Source: an uncultured Roseburia sp.
Lineage (GTDB): Bacteria; Bacillota; Clostridia; Lachnospirales; Lachnospiraceae
Direction: 5' to 3'
Length of the DNA: 64,000 bases
NCBI GenBank assembly: GCA_947062675.1
Contig: CAMSQM010000009.1
Coordinates: 1 to 64,000, forward strand
Below the pieces are notes generated by a model that worked only from the letters and a program-made list of their open reading frames with translations, had not been told where the DNA came from and searched no databases. Shown here piece after piece: positions 28,897-36,893 of the stretch. Each line of letters starts with the position of its first letter. The stretch's first letter is position 1. A program made the translations under genes and the position numbers.

Positions 28897-29826
28897 ATGG
28901 ATGTAAAAATCATTTTCTATATAATCCTGGCGCTCGTTCTGCTGCTGGCTGTGACGTTTGCTGTGATATGGATAATCCGGAAACGGAATAGCCGCAGGAA
29001 GGTCTGTGAAATGCAGATGTCTCAGAAGATCCGGCTTCTGAACGGGCTGACGGAGCCTTCCGGGTTTATCTATGACACGCACTGGGACGTCTTTACATCG
29101 CGTACGGACGCATGGCAGAGAAAGTTCGGATATGAAATGCTGTTTGACCGGATCGCGGCAGGGGTAAATATGGTGCTCGATACCTGGCCGGTCTATTTTG
29201 ACTATGAGGGAAGGACCTGGCTGATTGAATTCTGGAAGGGCCAGTATGGGATCAATACCGGCGCGGAGACCGGAATTTACCATGCGGACGGAATCGTGCC
29301 GCCGCATCTGTATAAGTATGCACATTTTGATGCGGTGGCGGATGAGGAAATGCCATGGATCCGGTGTCGTCTCACCAGAAACGGCAGGGAAGTATTCGCA
29401 CTTGAAAAATACCACTGGTGGCTGACTGGTTTTCGCATGGGCACATTTTCAGACCCGGAAGAACTGGAGCTTGCGGTGGCAGTCCGGTTCCGGGAGCCTG
29501 AGATGGCATCTGCCTTTCTGGAAGGGCTGGGCAGGAGCGGGCGCCCAGAGGACTGTTACCACATTTCACGGAATGAAGTACACATCCGGATGAACTTTTC
29601 AGAAAAAGTGGCGCTTCTTCCGCGCATTCACCGCAGACTTGTACAGATCATGAATCGTTTTTACTGCAGGCTCTACATCCGCGCCACACGCCCGTTTACA
29701 AAGACGGTGGACCGGATGGTGTTTCTGTATTATCTGTTTCCGCCGGTGTTCCGCCGTGTTCTGGGCCTGAAGAAACACCGCTATCCGCGCGCGGTCAGAA
29801 GGAGGAGAATGGAAAAGAAAAAATAA
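28897..29826 (+). CDS. Membrane-anchored DUF4474-like protein
   Basis: 309 residues from ATG 28897 (AAAGGA about 12 bases upstream); GTG 28876 is an alternative adding seven residues. A single hydrophobic segment (about 4-26) is followed by RKR and a long, basic domain with the block TWLIEFWKGQYGIN and YDTHWDVFTSRTDAWQRKFG, which I associate with DUF4474. Function unknown. The C-terminus is very basic (RRRRMEKKK), suggesting contact with nucleic acid or membrane phospholipids. It lies 77 bases after the LysM gene and 28 before the phosphoesterase, so the three may be co-transcribed. Confidence 0.75.
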   Translation: MDVKIIFYIILALVLLLAVTFAVIWIIRKRNSRRKVCEMQMSQKIRLLNGLTEPSGFIYDTHWDVFTSRTDAWQRKFGYEMLFDRIAAGVNMVLDTWPVYFDYEGRTWLIEFWKGQYGINTGAETGIYHADGIVPPHLYKYAHFDAVADEEMPWIRCRLTRNGREVFALEKYHWWLTGFRMGTFSDPEELELAVAVRFREPEMASAFLEGLGRSGRPEDCYHISRNEVHIRMNFSEKVALLPRIHRRLVQIMNRFYCRLYIRATRPFTKTVDRMVFLYYLFPPVFRRVLGLKKHRYPRAVRRRRMEKKK

Positions 29827-29854
29827 TAAATAAAGTGCGGAAATGAGGAATGGT

Positions 29855-30652
29855 ATGGGATGTCATAAACGGATTGATAAAGCTTTTGTGCGCGCGGTCC
29901 GGCTTCCTCTGGCGGGTTACAGCCGGTATGTTATTATCAGCGACTGCCATCGCGGGGAGGGCGGCGCAAACGATAATTTTCTGCGGAACCAGCATCTCTA
30001 TTACGCTGCTCTGGAGCATTATTTCAGGCGGGGGTTTTTCTATCTGGAGCTGGGAGACGGGGAAGAACTGTGGGAAAACCGCTCACAGGAACGCATTGAA
30101 ACCTGTCATGAGGATGTGTACTGTATGTTCAGACAGTTTGAGAGGAACCATCGAATTCTGCGCCTATACGGAAATCATAACATGGAGCTGAAGTCAACGC
30201 TGGCGGAAGCCGCGATTCTGGAAAACAGGGAGGGTGGAAAGGACATATATATGCTGCACGGGCATCAGGCGGATTTTTTTAACTCGGTCTGCTGGAAATT
30301 GTCGCGTTTCCTGGTGCGCTATCTCTGGAAGCCTCTGGAGCGTTTCGGGGTCAATGATCCGACCAGCGCTGCGAGGAACTACAAAAAACTGGAAAAGTAC
30401 GAGCGCTGTCTGGAAAGCTGGACGCAGGAGAATCAGGTCTATCTGGCTGCCGGACATTCACACCGGCCGAGACTTCCTGAGGGCGGCGGAAGGTATCTGA
30501 ACGCGGGGAGCTGTGTGCACCCCCGCAGTATCACGGCAATCGAAATCGAAAGCATGAGGATGACGCTTGTAAAATGGGTGATGGCAACGCATCATGATAT
30601 GACTCTGTATGTGGCCAGGGAAGTGATATCAGGACCCGTTCCGGTTACCTGA
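29855..30652 (+). CDS. Calcineurin-like metallophosphoesterase
   Basis: 265 residues with the full di-metal signature: SDCHRG (DxH), LGDGEELWE (GDxxE in place of GDxxD), YGNHNME (GNHxE), HGHQAD and the final GHSHRPR. The spacing recalls LpxH and related UDP-sugar or phospholipid hydrolases, but the exact substrate is unknown. I prefer ATG 29855, which has GAGGA five bases upstream, over ATG 29843, which has no site. A helical insertion before the last motif (WKPLERFGVNDPTSAARNYK) probably covers the active site. Confidence 0.88.
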   Translation: MGCHKRIDKAFVRAVRLPLAGYSRYVIISDCHRGEGGANDNFLRNQHLYYAALEHYFRRGFFYLELGDGEELWENRSQERIETCHEDVYCMFRQFERNHRILRLYGNHNMELKSTLAEAAILENREGGKDIYMLHGHQADFFNSVCWKLSRFLVRYLWKPLERFGVNDPTSAARNYKKLEKYERCLESWTQENQVYLAAGHSHRPRLPEGGGRYLNAGSCVHPRSITAIEIESMRMTLVKWVMATHHDMTLYVAREVISGPVPVT

Positions 30653-30730
30653 CGTGAGAGGGTGATTCGTCCCATTGCCTGGAAAGTGGCGGAGAAATAG
30701 CGAAAATATAAGATTTTCTTAAAAAATCAT

Positions 30731-30758
30731 TTGACGGGGCCGTCATTTATGATAATAT
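30731..30758 (+). promoter_or_regulatory. Promoter of lysC
   Basis: TTGACG (30731-30736), 16 bases, TAATAT (30753-30758). The leader is about 35 bases, with no lysine riboswitch. Confidence 0.6.
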
Positions 30759-30800
30759 ATATATCGTTAGCTAAGATGGCAGTTAAAGGAGCAGAAGAAA

Positions 30801-32120
30801 ATGATTAAGATTGTGAAGTTCGGTGGCAGTTCTCTTGCCAGTGCGGAGCAGTTCGCCAAGGCGGGGAAGATCATTCATGCCGACAAAGAGAGAAGATATG
30901 TGGTCCCGAGTGCGCCGGGCAAACGAAATGCCCGGGATACAAAGGTGACAGACATGTTGTATGCGTGCTATGAACTCGTCGAGGCAGATGAGGATTTCAG
31001 AATTCCTCTGATGAAGATCAAGGACCGCTATGACACAATTATTAATGGTTTAAATCTGAGATTATCACTGGAAGAAGAATTTAAGAAGATCAGCAGGAAC
31101 TTTAAGCAGAAGGCGGGCGCCGGGTACGCGGCGTCCCGTGGGGAATATCTCAACGGCATCGTGATGGCGAACTATCTCAATTATGAGTTTATCGATGCCG
31201 CGGAGGTGGTCTTCTTTGATGAAAACGGAGTGTTTGACGAGGAGCAGACGAATAAAGTGCTTGCAGAGCGGCTGGGAAAGGTCGAGCGGGCGGTGATTCC
31301 GGGCTTTTACGGTGCCGGACCGGACGGAACAATCCATACATTTTCGCGGGGAGGCTCCGACATTACAGGCTCTATCGTGGCGCGGGCCGTGCGCGCATCC
31401 TGCTATGAGAACTGGACGGACGTCTCCGGAGTTCTGATTGCCGACCCGAAGATTATCAGTGATCCCCAGCCGATCAAGACCATCACCTACCGCGAGCTCC
31501 GCGAGCTGTCCTATATGGGAGCGAGCGTGCTGCACGAGGATGCAATTTTTCCGGTGCGCAAGGCTGGCATTCCGATCAATATACGCAATACCAATGCACC
31601 GGAGGATGAGGGGACATGGATTGTGGAGAGCACCTGCCATTCCTCGAAATATACAATTACCGGAATCGCGGGAAAGAAAGGATTTGTCTCGGTAAATATT
31701 GACAAAGATATGATGAATACGGAGGTTGGCTTTGGGCGGAAAGTATTAAGCGCGTTCGAGGAGAACGGCATATCGTTTGAGCATATACCTTCCGGTATTG
31801 ACACAATGACGGTATTTGTACACCAGCCGGAGTTTGAGGGGAAGGAGCAGGCTGTGATATCAGCGATTCACCGCCTGGCAGAGCCCGACAGCATTGAGCT
31901 GGAGGGGGATCTGGCCCTGGTCGCAGTGGTGGGACGGGGAATGAAGTCCACCAGGGGGACGGCAGGGAGAATTTTTTCCGCGCTCGCACATGCCAATATT
32001 AATGTAAAAATGATTGATCAGGGTTCGTCAGAGCTCAATGTTATTATCGGCGTCAGCAACGCCGATTTTGAGAATGCCATCCGGGCTATCTACGACATTT
32101 TTGTCGAGACACAGCTGTGA
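30801..32120 (+). CDS. lysC: Aspartate kinase
   Basis: Phosphorylates aspartate, the first step towards lysine, methionine, threonine and dipicolinate. 439 residues with KFGGSSLA at the N-terminus, SRGGSDITGS (about 185) for substrate binding, YMGASVLHEDA (about 235), and two ACT domains at the C-terminus (about 290-439) that normally mediate feedback control. The N-terminal insertion RRYVVPSAPGKRNARDTKVTD-type loop and the length match the clostridial monofunctional form. Dipicolinate synthase genes lie 900 bases downstream, as asd-dapG-dapA lie next to spoVF in Bacillus. Confidence 0.95.
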   Translation: MIKIVKFGGSSLASAEQFAKAGKIIHADKERRYVVPSAPGKRNARDTKVTDMLYACYELVEADEDFRIPLMKIKDRYDTIINGLNLRLSLEEEFKKISRNFKQKAGAGYAASRGEYLNGIVMANYLNYEFIDAAEVVFFDENGVFDEEQTNKVLAERLGKVERAVIPGFYGAGPDGTIHTFSRGGSDITGSIVARAVRASCYENWTDVSGVLIADPKIISDPQPIKTITYRELRELSYMGASVLHEDAIFPVRKAGIPINIRNTNAPEDEGTWIVESTCHSSKYTITGIAGKKGFVSVNIDKDMMNTEVGFGRKVLSAFEENGISFEHIPSGIDTMTVFVHQPEFEGKEQAVISAIHRLAEPDSIELEGDLALVAVVGRGMKSTRGTAGRIFSALAHANINVKMIDQGSSELNVIIGVSNADFENAIRAIYDIFVETQL

Positions 32121-32146
32121 GATCAGGAAGAGAGTATGGAATATAA

Positions 32147-32187
32147 AAAAGGCGACATCAAATCTGCTCATTTGATGCCGCCTTTTA
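32147..32187. terminator. Bidirectional terminator after lysC
   Basis: 17-base arms AAAAGGCGACATCAAAT and ATTTGATGCCGCCTTTT with one mismatch and a 6-base loop. It serves lysC on the plus strand and, with an even better T run, the minus-strand unit that begins near 32830. Confidence 0.88.
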
Positions 32188-32835
32188 AATTATCTCATCC
32201 ATTGGACGTTACCTCTTTCTCTGAATGATGATCCTCTTCGGATCTGCTGGATTTTCGGGATGCTGTCTCCGGATTCCCATCTCTGCCAGTCAGCCAGTTT
32301 CATGGATCGGAATCTGTTCTCTTCTCCTGAGCTCTGTCTGCCGGGGTTCCGTGCCCCTTGGACGATCCGTCCTCATGGACTTTGCTTCTGACTGTGATGC
32401 ATTCTGGAAAATCAGTTTCCCTCTTCCGGACTTCTTCGTCTTTTCAATCATCCTTTGTCATCATTATCTTATGACGATGGAAACCGCATCATATCTGAAA
32501 AATTTTCGTCTGGTACTGGTTTCGGGTTCCTCTGTCAGGAGTGTCACGTTTTCTGCGCTGGTCTGATGGAAAAAGCGAATGCGGTTAAGTGTTCTTTGGA
32601 CCATACCTCTCTTTCTTCTGATATCGTCTGGGGTAAATCGTTATGTTCCCGTTGGACTGTACCTCTCTTTCCTCTGATATTGTCTGGGGTGAATCGTTAT
32701 GTTCCCGTTGGACTGTACCTCCATTTCTTTTTAATTCCGGAAGTTCTGCTTCTGAACTGCGACTGGTATGCTGCCCTGGCGCTGCTTCCGGTTCTTTTGT
32801 TATTGCTTTTGTGTGTCTCTTGTTTTGTTGTACTT
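32188..32835 (-). ncRNA. Minus-strand transcription unit without a clear gene
   Basis: A good sigma-A promoter (32836-32864) and a strong terminator (32147-32187) bracket about 650 bases on the minus strand. All frames are broken into peptides of fewer than 60 residues, mostly basic. Three of them start MVQRTLNRIRFF, MIEKTKKSGRGK and MKLADWQRWESG; the last recalls the recognition-helix end of an XRE regulator (WESGDSIP), so a decayed regulator gene is one reading. The unit contains the 56-bp repeats. The 153-residue plus-strand frame (32455-32916) has no ribosome site and runs through the repeats in different frames. Regulatory RNA, small-peptide RNA or remnant are all open. Confidence 0.35.
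32596..32724 (-). repeat. 56-bp tandem repeat, 2.3 copies
   Basis: Units begin at 32596, 32652 and 32708 (last one partial). Each starts TTGGAC on the plus strand and contains TCGTTATGTTCCCG. On the minus strand every unit carries an AAAGAGAGGTA or GGAGGTA purine tract like a ribosome site, followed by CAGTCCAACGGGAACATAA. Related degenerate copies can be seen near 32200 and 32355. The period is not a multiple of three. Confidence 0.85.
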
Positions 32836-32864
32836 ATCATATCTGATAAACGAGGAAAAGTCAA
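32836..32864 (-). promoter_or_regulatory. Sigma-A promoter on the minus strand
   Basis: TTGACT, 17 bases, TATGAT (plus-strand 32859-32864 and 32836-32841). It points away from spoVFA into the repeat unit. Confidence 0.65.
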
Positions 32865-32961
32865 GTATTATTTTGAAAAAAATATAAAAAATATTTTTAG
32901 AACTGTTAATAGATAAAAAATATATAAATATTCTGATAAATAAAGGCCGGGTCGCTGTGGC

Positions 32962-32989
32962 ACCGCGGAATACCTGCCGTCATATAATA
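32962..32989 (+). promoter_or_regulatory. Sigma-K-like promoter of spoVFA-spoVFB
   Basis: AC (32962-32963, within TGGCACC), 17 bases, CATATAATA (32981-32989), matching AC-N17-CATANNNTA. Dipicolinate synthase is a known sigma-K target in Bacillus, which supports the reading. Confidence 0.75.
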
Positions 32990-33012
32990 AATGGAAGGGA
33001 GCGTAATTTTTT

Positions 33013-33861
33013 ATGAACAGACAGACGATTCTTCTTATAAGTGATATGCGTCAGGTATATCTGGCCGAGATACTGACGAAAAAAGGACGAAACGTGCGCT
33101 GCCTGGATATCAGAAACAGCGGAACGGCGTCAGAGCAGCTTGAGAAACTGAAAGGTTTTCTGGCGGAGGCGGATATGCTGATTCTTCCCATACCGGTGTC
33201 AAAGGTTCCGGAACAGAAGACCTTAAATGATATATTGAACAAAAATCTGATCAACGGCACGCTGGTGCTGGGCGGATGTTTTTCCGGGGAACAGGTGAAG
33301 ATTTTAAAGAGAAGGGACATTCATTTTCTTGATTTTATGGAGGATGCGGTTGTCACGGAGGAGAACGCAGTCGCGACGGCGGAGGGAGCCATCGCGGAGC
33401 TTGTGAATAACAGCCCGTACAATATTGATGAGGCAAAAATTATTGTGACGGGTTACGGCTGCTGCGGCAGGGCGATCGCGGCGCGGCTGCGGGCCCTGGG
33501 CGCCAGGGTGACAGTCCTGGCCAGAAGGCGGGAGGTGCGCAGGGAGGCGAAAAAAGACGGATTTTATGCGGCGGATTTTGCATTCGGGCCGGAGGAGGCG
33601 ATGGGGGCTGCAATGCTCGTCAACACGGTTCCCGCACCGGTCGTGACGCGCACGATGATCCGTGAACTGCCGCGCGACGCCTATATCCTTGATATCGCCT
33701 CAAAGCCGGGAGGATGTGATTTTGCATGTGCGAAGGAATATGGAATCAGAGCAGACCTGGTGCTCGGTATTCCGGGAAAATATGCGCCCAAAGAGAGTGC
33801 ATATATTCTGGACCGGGCTATTGAAAGATTTGCGCTCCGCGAAAAGGAAGGGAATGCGTGA
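33013..33861 (+). CDS. spoVFA: Dipicolinate synthase subunit A
   Basis: Makes pyridine-2,6-dicarboxylate from dihydroxy-tetrahydrodipicolinate in the mother cell; the product fills the spore core with calcium. 282 residues: an N-terminal domain (ISDMRQVYLAEIL), then an NAD(P)-binding Rossmann domain with VTGYGCCGRAIAARLRALG (about 147-165), and the typical LDIASKPGGCDF and GIPGKYAPKESA blocks near the end. Ribosome site GGAAGGGAG. The stop overlaps the subunit B start by one base. Confidence 0.96.
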   Translation: MNRQTILLISDMRQVYLAEILTKKGRNVRCLDIRNSGTASEQLEKLKGFLAEADMLILPIPVSKVPEQKTLNDILNKNLINGTLVLGGCFSGEQVKILKRRDIHFLDFMEDAVVTEENAVATAEGAIAELVNNSPYNIDEAKIIVTGYGCCGRAIAARLRALGARVTVLARRREVRREAKKDGFYAADFAFGPEEAMGAAMLVNTVPAPVVTRTMIRELPRDAYILDIASKPGGCDFACAKEYGIRADLVLGIPGKYAPKESAYILDRAIERFALREKEGNA

Positions 33862-34448
33862 TGGATTTTTCAAAATATAATATCGGACTCGGGATAACGG
33901 GGTCTTTCTGTACGTTTGCGAAGACAAGAAAGGAAATACAGCGGCTGTGCGATATGGGGGCGAATGTCATCCCGGTTTTTTCTTTTAACGCGCAGACCTG
34001 CGACACGCGGTTCGGCAGCGCAAAGGAATATGTGGACGGCATCTGCGAGATCACCGGAAACGAGGGAATCCGCACGATCTGTGCGGCAGAGCCGATCGGA
34101 CCCAATAATTTTCTGGACATTATGGTGATCGCCCCCTGTACCGGCAATACGGCGGCAAAACTCTGTAACGGCATCACGGATACGCCGGTGCTTATGGCGA
34201 CAAAGGCGCATATGAGGAACGGAAAACCGCTTGTGATCGCGATCTCAACAAATGATGCGCTGGGAGCGGGTTTTAAAAATATCGGGATGCTGATGAATAT
34301 GAAAAACATTTATTTTGTGCCGTTCGGCCAGGATAATTATAAGAGTAAGCCCAATTCCATGATTGCAAAACTGGAGCTGCTGCCGGAGACGATTGAGGCG
34401 GCGCTTAACGGAAAACAGATACAGCCGATTCTGCAGACGCCCACATAG
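33861..34448 (+). CDS. spoVFB: Dipicolinate synthase subunit B (flavoprotein)
   Basis: 195-residue flavoprotein of the Dfp/UbiX fold and partner of SpoVFA. Motifs: GLGITGSFCTF at the N-terminus, the APCTGNTAAKLCNGITDTPVL region (phosphate and flavin contacts; about 91-112) and ISTNDALG (about 127). ATG 33861 is used; GTG 33858 is possible. The two subunits are coupled by TGATG. No terminator follows directly; a 44-bp repeat array does. Confidence 0.95.
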   Translation: MDFSKYNIGLGITGSFCTFAKTRKEIQRLCDMGANVIPVFSFNAQTCDTRFGSAKEYVDGICEITGNEGIRTICAAEPIGPNNFLDIMVIAPCTGNTAAKLCNGITDTPVLMATKAHMRNGKPLVIAISTNDALGAGFKNIGMLMNMKNIYFVPFGQDNYKSKPNSMIAKLELLPETIEAALNGKQIQPILQTPT

Positions 34449-34460
34449 GGCAGCGGATAA

Positions 34461-34606
34461 GGCGGATGCCATGCGCAGGGTCCTGCGGCAGGAGGTTCCG
34501 GTCAGGCGGATGCCATGCGCGGGGTCCCGCAGCAGGAGGTTCCGGTCAGGCGGATGCCATGCGCAGGGTCCTGCGGCAGGCGGTTTCAGTCAGCCGGATA
34601 CCATGC
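34461..34606 (+). repeat. 44-bp tandem repeat, 3.3 copies
   Basis: Units start at 34461, 34505, 34549 and 34593 (partial), each GGCGGATGCCATGCGC-like and containing the palindrome GCAGGGTCCTGC or its variant. The region 34449-34736 has no gene; its open frames arise only from the repeat. Confidence 0.88.
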
Positions 34607-34736
34607 CGCCTGCCTGGGAGAAGCGGTTTCTGCGTCTTCTGTTATGCACGCTTTGAAAGAAATACCTTGCGTCCGGGCAGATCCTTGTTTATACTAAAAG
34701 AAATATTATTATATTCTGAACTCAGGAGGGGCTGAT

Positions 34737-34997
34737 ATGAACTATACGTATAAGACAAAGGGAACCTGTTCTACGAGGATTGAGCTGGAGCTTGACGGAA
34801 ATATCGTGCACAATGTAAAATTTACCGGTGGCTGCAACGGGAATCTGCAGGCGATACCGAAGCTCGTCGAAGGGCTGACGGTAGAGCAGGTGGAGGAAAA
34901 GATCGGCGGTATCTCCTGCAACGGGCGCCCGACGTCCTGCGGAGACCAGCTGGCGAGAGCCTGCCGCGAGGCATATGAAGCTTCCCTGAATGCATAA
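34737..34997 (+). CDS. TSCPD-domain protein, TIGR03905-like
   Basis: 86 residues, a single TSCPD domain as found at the C-terminus of some B12-dependent ribonucleotide reductases and as a stand-alone clostridial protein. Conserved cysteines occur at TGGCNGN (about 31), GGISCNGRPTSC (about 60-69) and ACREA (about 78), and may bind metal. AGGAGGGG precedes ATG 34737. Function unknown; the stand-alone form may carry or sense zinc or iron. Confidence 0.88.
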   Translation: MNYTYKTKGTCSTRIELELDGNIVHNVKFTGGCNGNLQAIPKLVEGLTVEQVEEKIGGISCNGRPTSCGDQLARACREAYEASLNA

Positions 34998-35036
34998 AAA
35001 ACCGCCTGTGCGCGCCGGCTGCACGGGCGGTTTTTT
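34995..35036 (+). terminator. Terminator of the TSCPD gene
   Basis: AAAAAACCGCC...GGGCGGTTTTTT with an inner TGTGC/GCAC extension. Confidence 0.85.
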
Positions 35037-35083
35037 GATGAAAGCGCGGAGGGCGCAGAATGTGCCGGCAGGCAGAGACACAA

Positions 35084-35130
35084 ATAACACCGCTGCAGGG
35101 CTGTATATGCCCGCACAGCGGTGTTATATT
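35084..35130. terminator. Terminator of the DUF6232-like gene
   Basis: ATAACACCGCTG/CAGCGGTGTTAT, 12-bp stem with a 20-base loop; both sides A/T-rich. Confidence 0.75.
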
Positions 35131-35145
35131 TTGTCTGTCCTGGTT

Positions 35146-35961
35146 TTAAGATCCGGATTTTAAAATAATGGTGAGCAGAGCCATAATGGTCCGGTCTGCC
35201 GTCTGTCCAAGGATGCTCTTTATGGCGGGAGCCCCCAGCTCCTTCATATATGCCTTCAGCCTGCGGCTGTCCCTGTTGCCGGCATATTCTTCCATCCGGA
35301 TGCAGGACGGATACCTGGAGTCGCCGGCGTCCAGCTGCCGCTTTCTGTTCTGGAAGAACCACTCCAGCTGCCGCCATTCCTCGTCGGTTAGGCTGCGGGG
35401 CTGAGTCCTGTCTGCGGTACTGTGCGTGGGCGGCTCCAGACTGCGCTCTGGCGCATTGTCCGTGTGACGGCTGGTTATCGCGGTGTCACCGTACAGGCTT
35501 TCCGCATCGGGCAATGTGACATTGTGACGGATTGTCTGTTCTCCGATATCGACAGAAACAGTTATTTCCGCATCGCTGATACAGTTGCCGATCTGTACTG
35601 CAAGCTCCCTGAGAAAGGAGAGATTGCGGCTTGAAAAGATGACAGATCTGCCGGAATGCAGCTGTATTTTCAGCTGGGAAGTCCGGTTGATGGCTGCGAG
35701 AATTCCGATCAGCAGAAAGATTACGCTGGAAAGCAGAATCAGGATGCCGACGGTCTTTACAAAATCGGACTGATCATTGAATGAAAAAAACAAACCGAAA
35801 CCGATAAAGACCAGACTGGAGAGCAGCGGAATTCCGGGCGGCTCAATGACACTGACGGAGGAGACGGCACTTAAGGGGATGCACAGATCCCGCATGACCA
35901 CGATTCCCTTTCCGATATAAAATTGATCCTGTTTTGATTTTATTTCCGTGAACAGCTTCAT
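35146..35961 (-). CDS. DUF6232-like membrane protein
   Basis: 271 residues from ATG 35961 (GAGGA site). The N-terminal 130 residues match the DUF6232 layout: a beta-rich start (FYIGKGIVVMRDLCIPLSAVSSVSV), two hydrophobic segments (about 45-62 and 68-90), and then a strand-rich stretch (LKIQLHSGRSVIFSSRN). The C-terminal half is hydrophilic: a Thr/Pro linker, then a helical EEWRQLEWFFQNRKRQL segment. Function unknown. The frame can be extended to 36027 but without a ribosome site. Confidence 0.7.
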   Translation of the reverse strand: MKLFTEIKSKQDQFYIGKGIVVMRDLCIPLSAVSSVSVIEPPGIPLLSSLVFIGFGLFFSFNDQSDFVKTVGILILLSSVIFLLIGILAAINRTSQLKIQLHSGRSVIFSSRNLSFLRELAVQIGNCISDAEITVSVDIGEQTIRHNVTLPDAESLYGDTAITSRHTDNAPERSLEPPTHSTADRTQPRSLTDEEWRQLEWFFQNRKRQLDAGDSRYPSCIRMEEYAGNRDSRRLKAYMKELGAPAIKSILGQTADRTIMALLTIILKSGS

Positions 35962-35998
35962 GAGATATCCTCGTTGTGATTTCCTGTGAATACCGTAT

Positions 35999-36027
35999 AT
36001 TATAATGCATTGTCTTCCGGTTTGCAA
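35999..36027 (-). promoter_or_regulatory. Promoter of the DUF6232-like gene
   Basis: Minus strand TTGCAA, 17 bases, TATAAT. Confidence 0.65.
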
Positions 36028-36036
36028 GGTCCTGTT

Positions 36037-36711
36037 TCAGCCGGTCAGTCCGGCGCGCTCCAGGACGGCGGGGTAGAGACCGTCCAGCCGGTAAAAGTAA
36101 TAGATACCGGTCTGCTCTTCGCCGGTGCCGATGCCGCCCCCGGCGCTGACGCCCATCTGTGAAAAGCTGTCCCCGGGCTCCTTATATGCGCTGGCACAGA
36201 AGAATTCGAGCGCTTTCAGCTGATCCGGCGTGAGCTCTTCGCGCGGAATTGAAAATGACAGCGGGCCCGCGTCGACGGCATCCCTGAGTGTGTAAAGTGT
36301 TTCGATGGAATCCTCGCACAGACCTGCGTAGAAACGGGTCAGTCCGACCTCTGTCTGCGGCTCCCCTTCCTGTGTCCGGAAGGAGAGGACAACCTTCAGG
36401 CGGACGCCGTTATATACAAATCTGTCGCAGGATATTTCGGTCAGCAGGAAGGCATTTGTATTTTCGACGGCGGGAATCCTTTCTTCCCTGGTGGTGAAGT
36501 CTGCGTCTTCAAGCCCCAGGGCTTCCAGCGCTTCATCCATGGACATCCCCCATCTGAGCGCATCCGGGATAAACTCGACAGATGTCATTGCCCTCGCGGG
36601 AAATTCAACGGGCCCTGACGGATTCTCCCGGCTGCCGCAGGCGGTAACGGTACCGGCTGTGACGAGAAGCAGCGTGGCGGTGCAGACTGCGGTAAAGATT
36701 CGTTTCCTCAT
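36037..36711 (-). CDS. Hypothetical lipoprotein
   Basis: 224 residues. Signal peptide with lipobox GTVTAC (Cys25), then a soluble domain. Segments such as WGMSMDEALEALGLEDADF near residue 55 resemble the SmpA/BamE-like helical start often seen in clostridial lipoproteins. The rest has alternating strands, with no known motif. Has its own sigma-A promoter; a small palindrome (AGCGGAT/ATCCGCT, 36761-36779) lies in its leader. Confidence 0.8.
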   Translation of the reverse strand: MRKRIFTAVCTATLLLVTAGTVTACGSRENPSGPVEFPARAMTSVEFIPDALRWGMSMDEALEALGLEDADFTTREERIPAVENTNAFLLTEISCDRFVYNGVRLKVVLSFRTQEGEPQTEVGLTRFYAGLCEDSIETLYTLRDAVDAGPLSFSIPREELTPDQLKALEFFCASAYKEPGDSFSQMGVSAGGGIGTGEEQTGIYYFYRLDGLYPAVLERAGLTG

Positions 36712-36798
36712 GGTGCCTCCTTTCTGTCCGGTCAGCGCCAGACAAAGCTGTGCGGGTTTGAGCGGATTCCGGATCCGCTTTCGCTATCTGTGTCTTAA

Positions 36799-36828
36799 AT
36801 TATAGCAGAAAGCGGCATGGAAATTCAA
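36799..36828 (-). promoter_or_regulatory. Promoter of the lipoprotein gene
   Basis: Minus strand TTGAAT, 18 bases, TATAAT. Confidence 0.6.
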
Positions 36829-36893
36829 GGAGGATGAGACATTCGCCTGATGTTTCAGGGAAGTTTTCTCTGTTATATGGATGGAAGCCGGAT

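Noticed and set aside
30757-30800. Lysine riboswitch before aspartate kinase
   Set aside because: Only about 40 bases separate the promoter from the start codon, far too short for the riboswitch fold.
32455-32916. 153-residue plus-strand frame with a hydrophobic stretch
   Set aside because: It reads through 56-bp repeats in shifting frames, has no ribosome binding site and lies antisense to a promoter-terminator unit. The hydrophobic part arises from T-rich sequence.
34461-34606. Possible CRISPR array
   Set aside because: The 44-bp units are directly contiguous with no unique spacers, and no cas gene is near. The same reasoning excludes 32596-32724 and 39840-39928.
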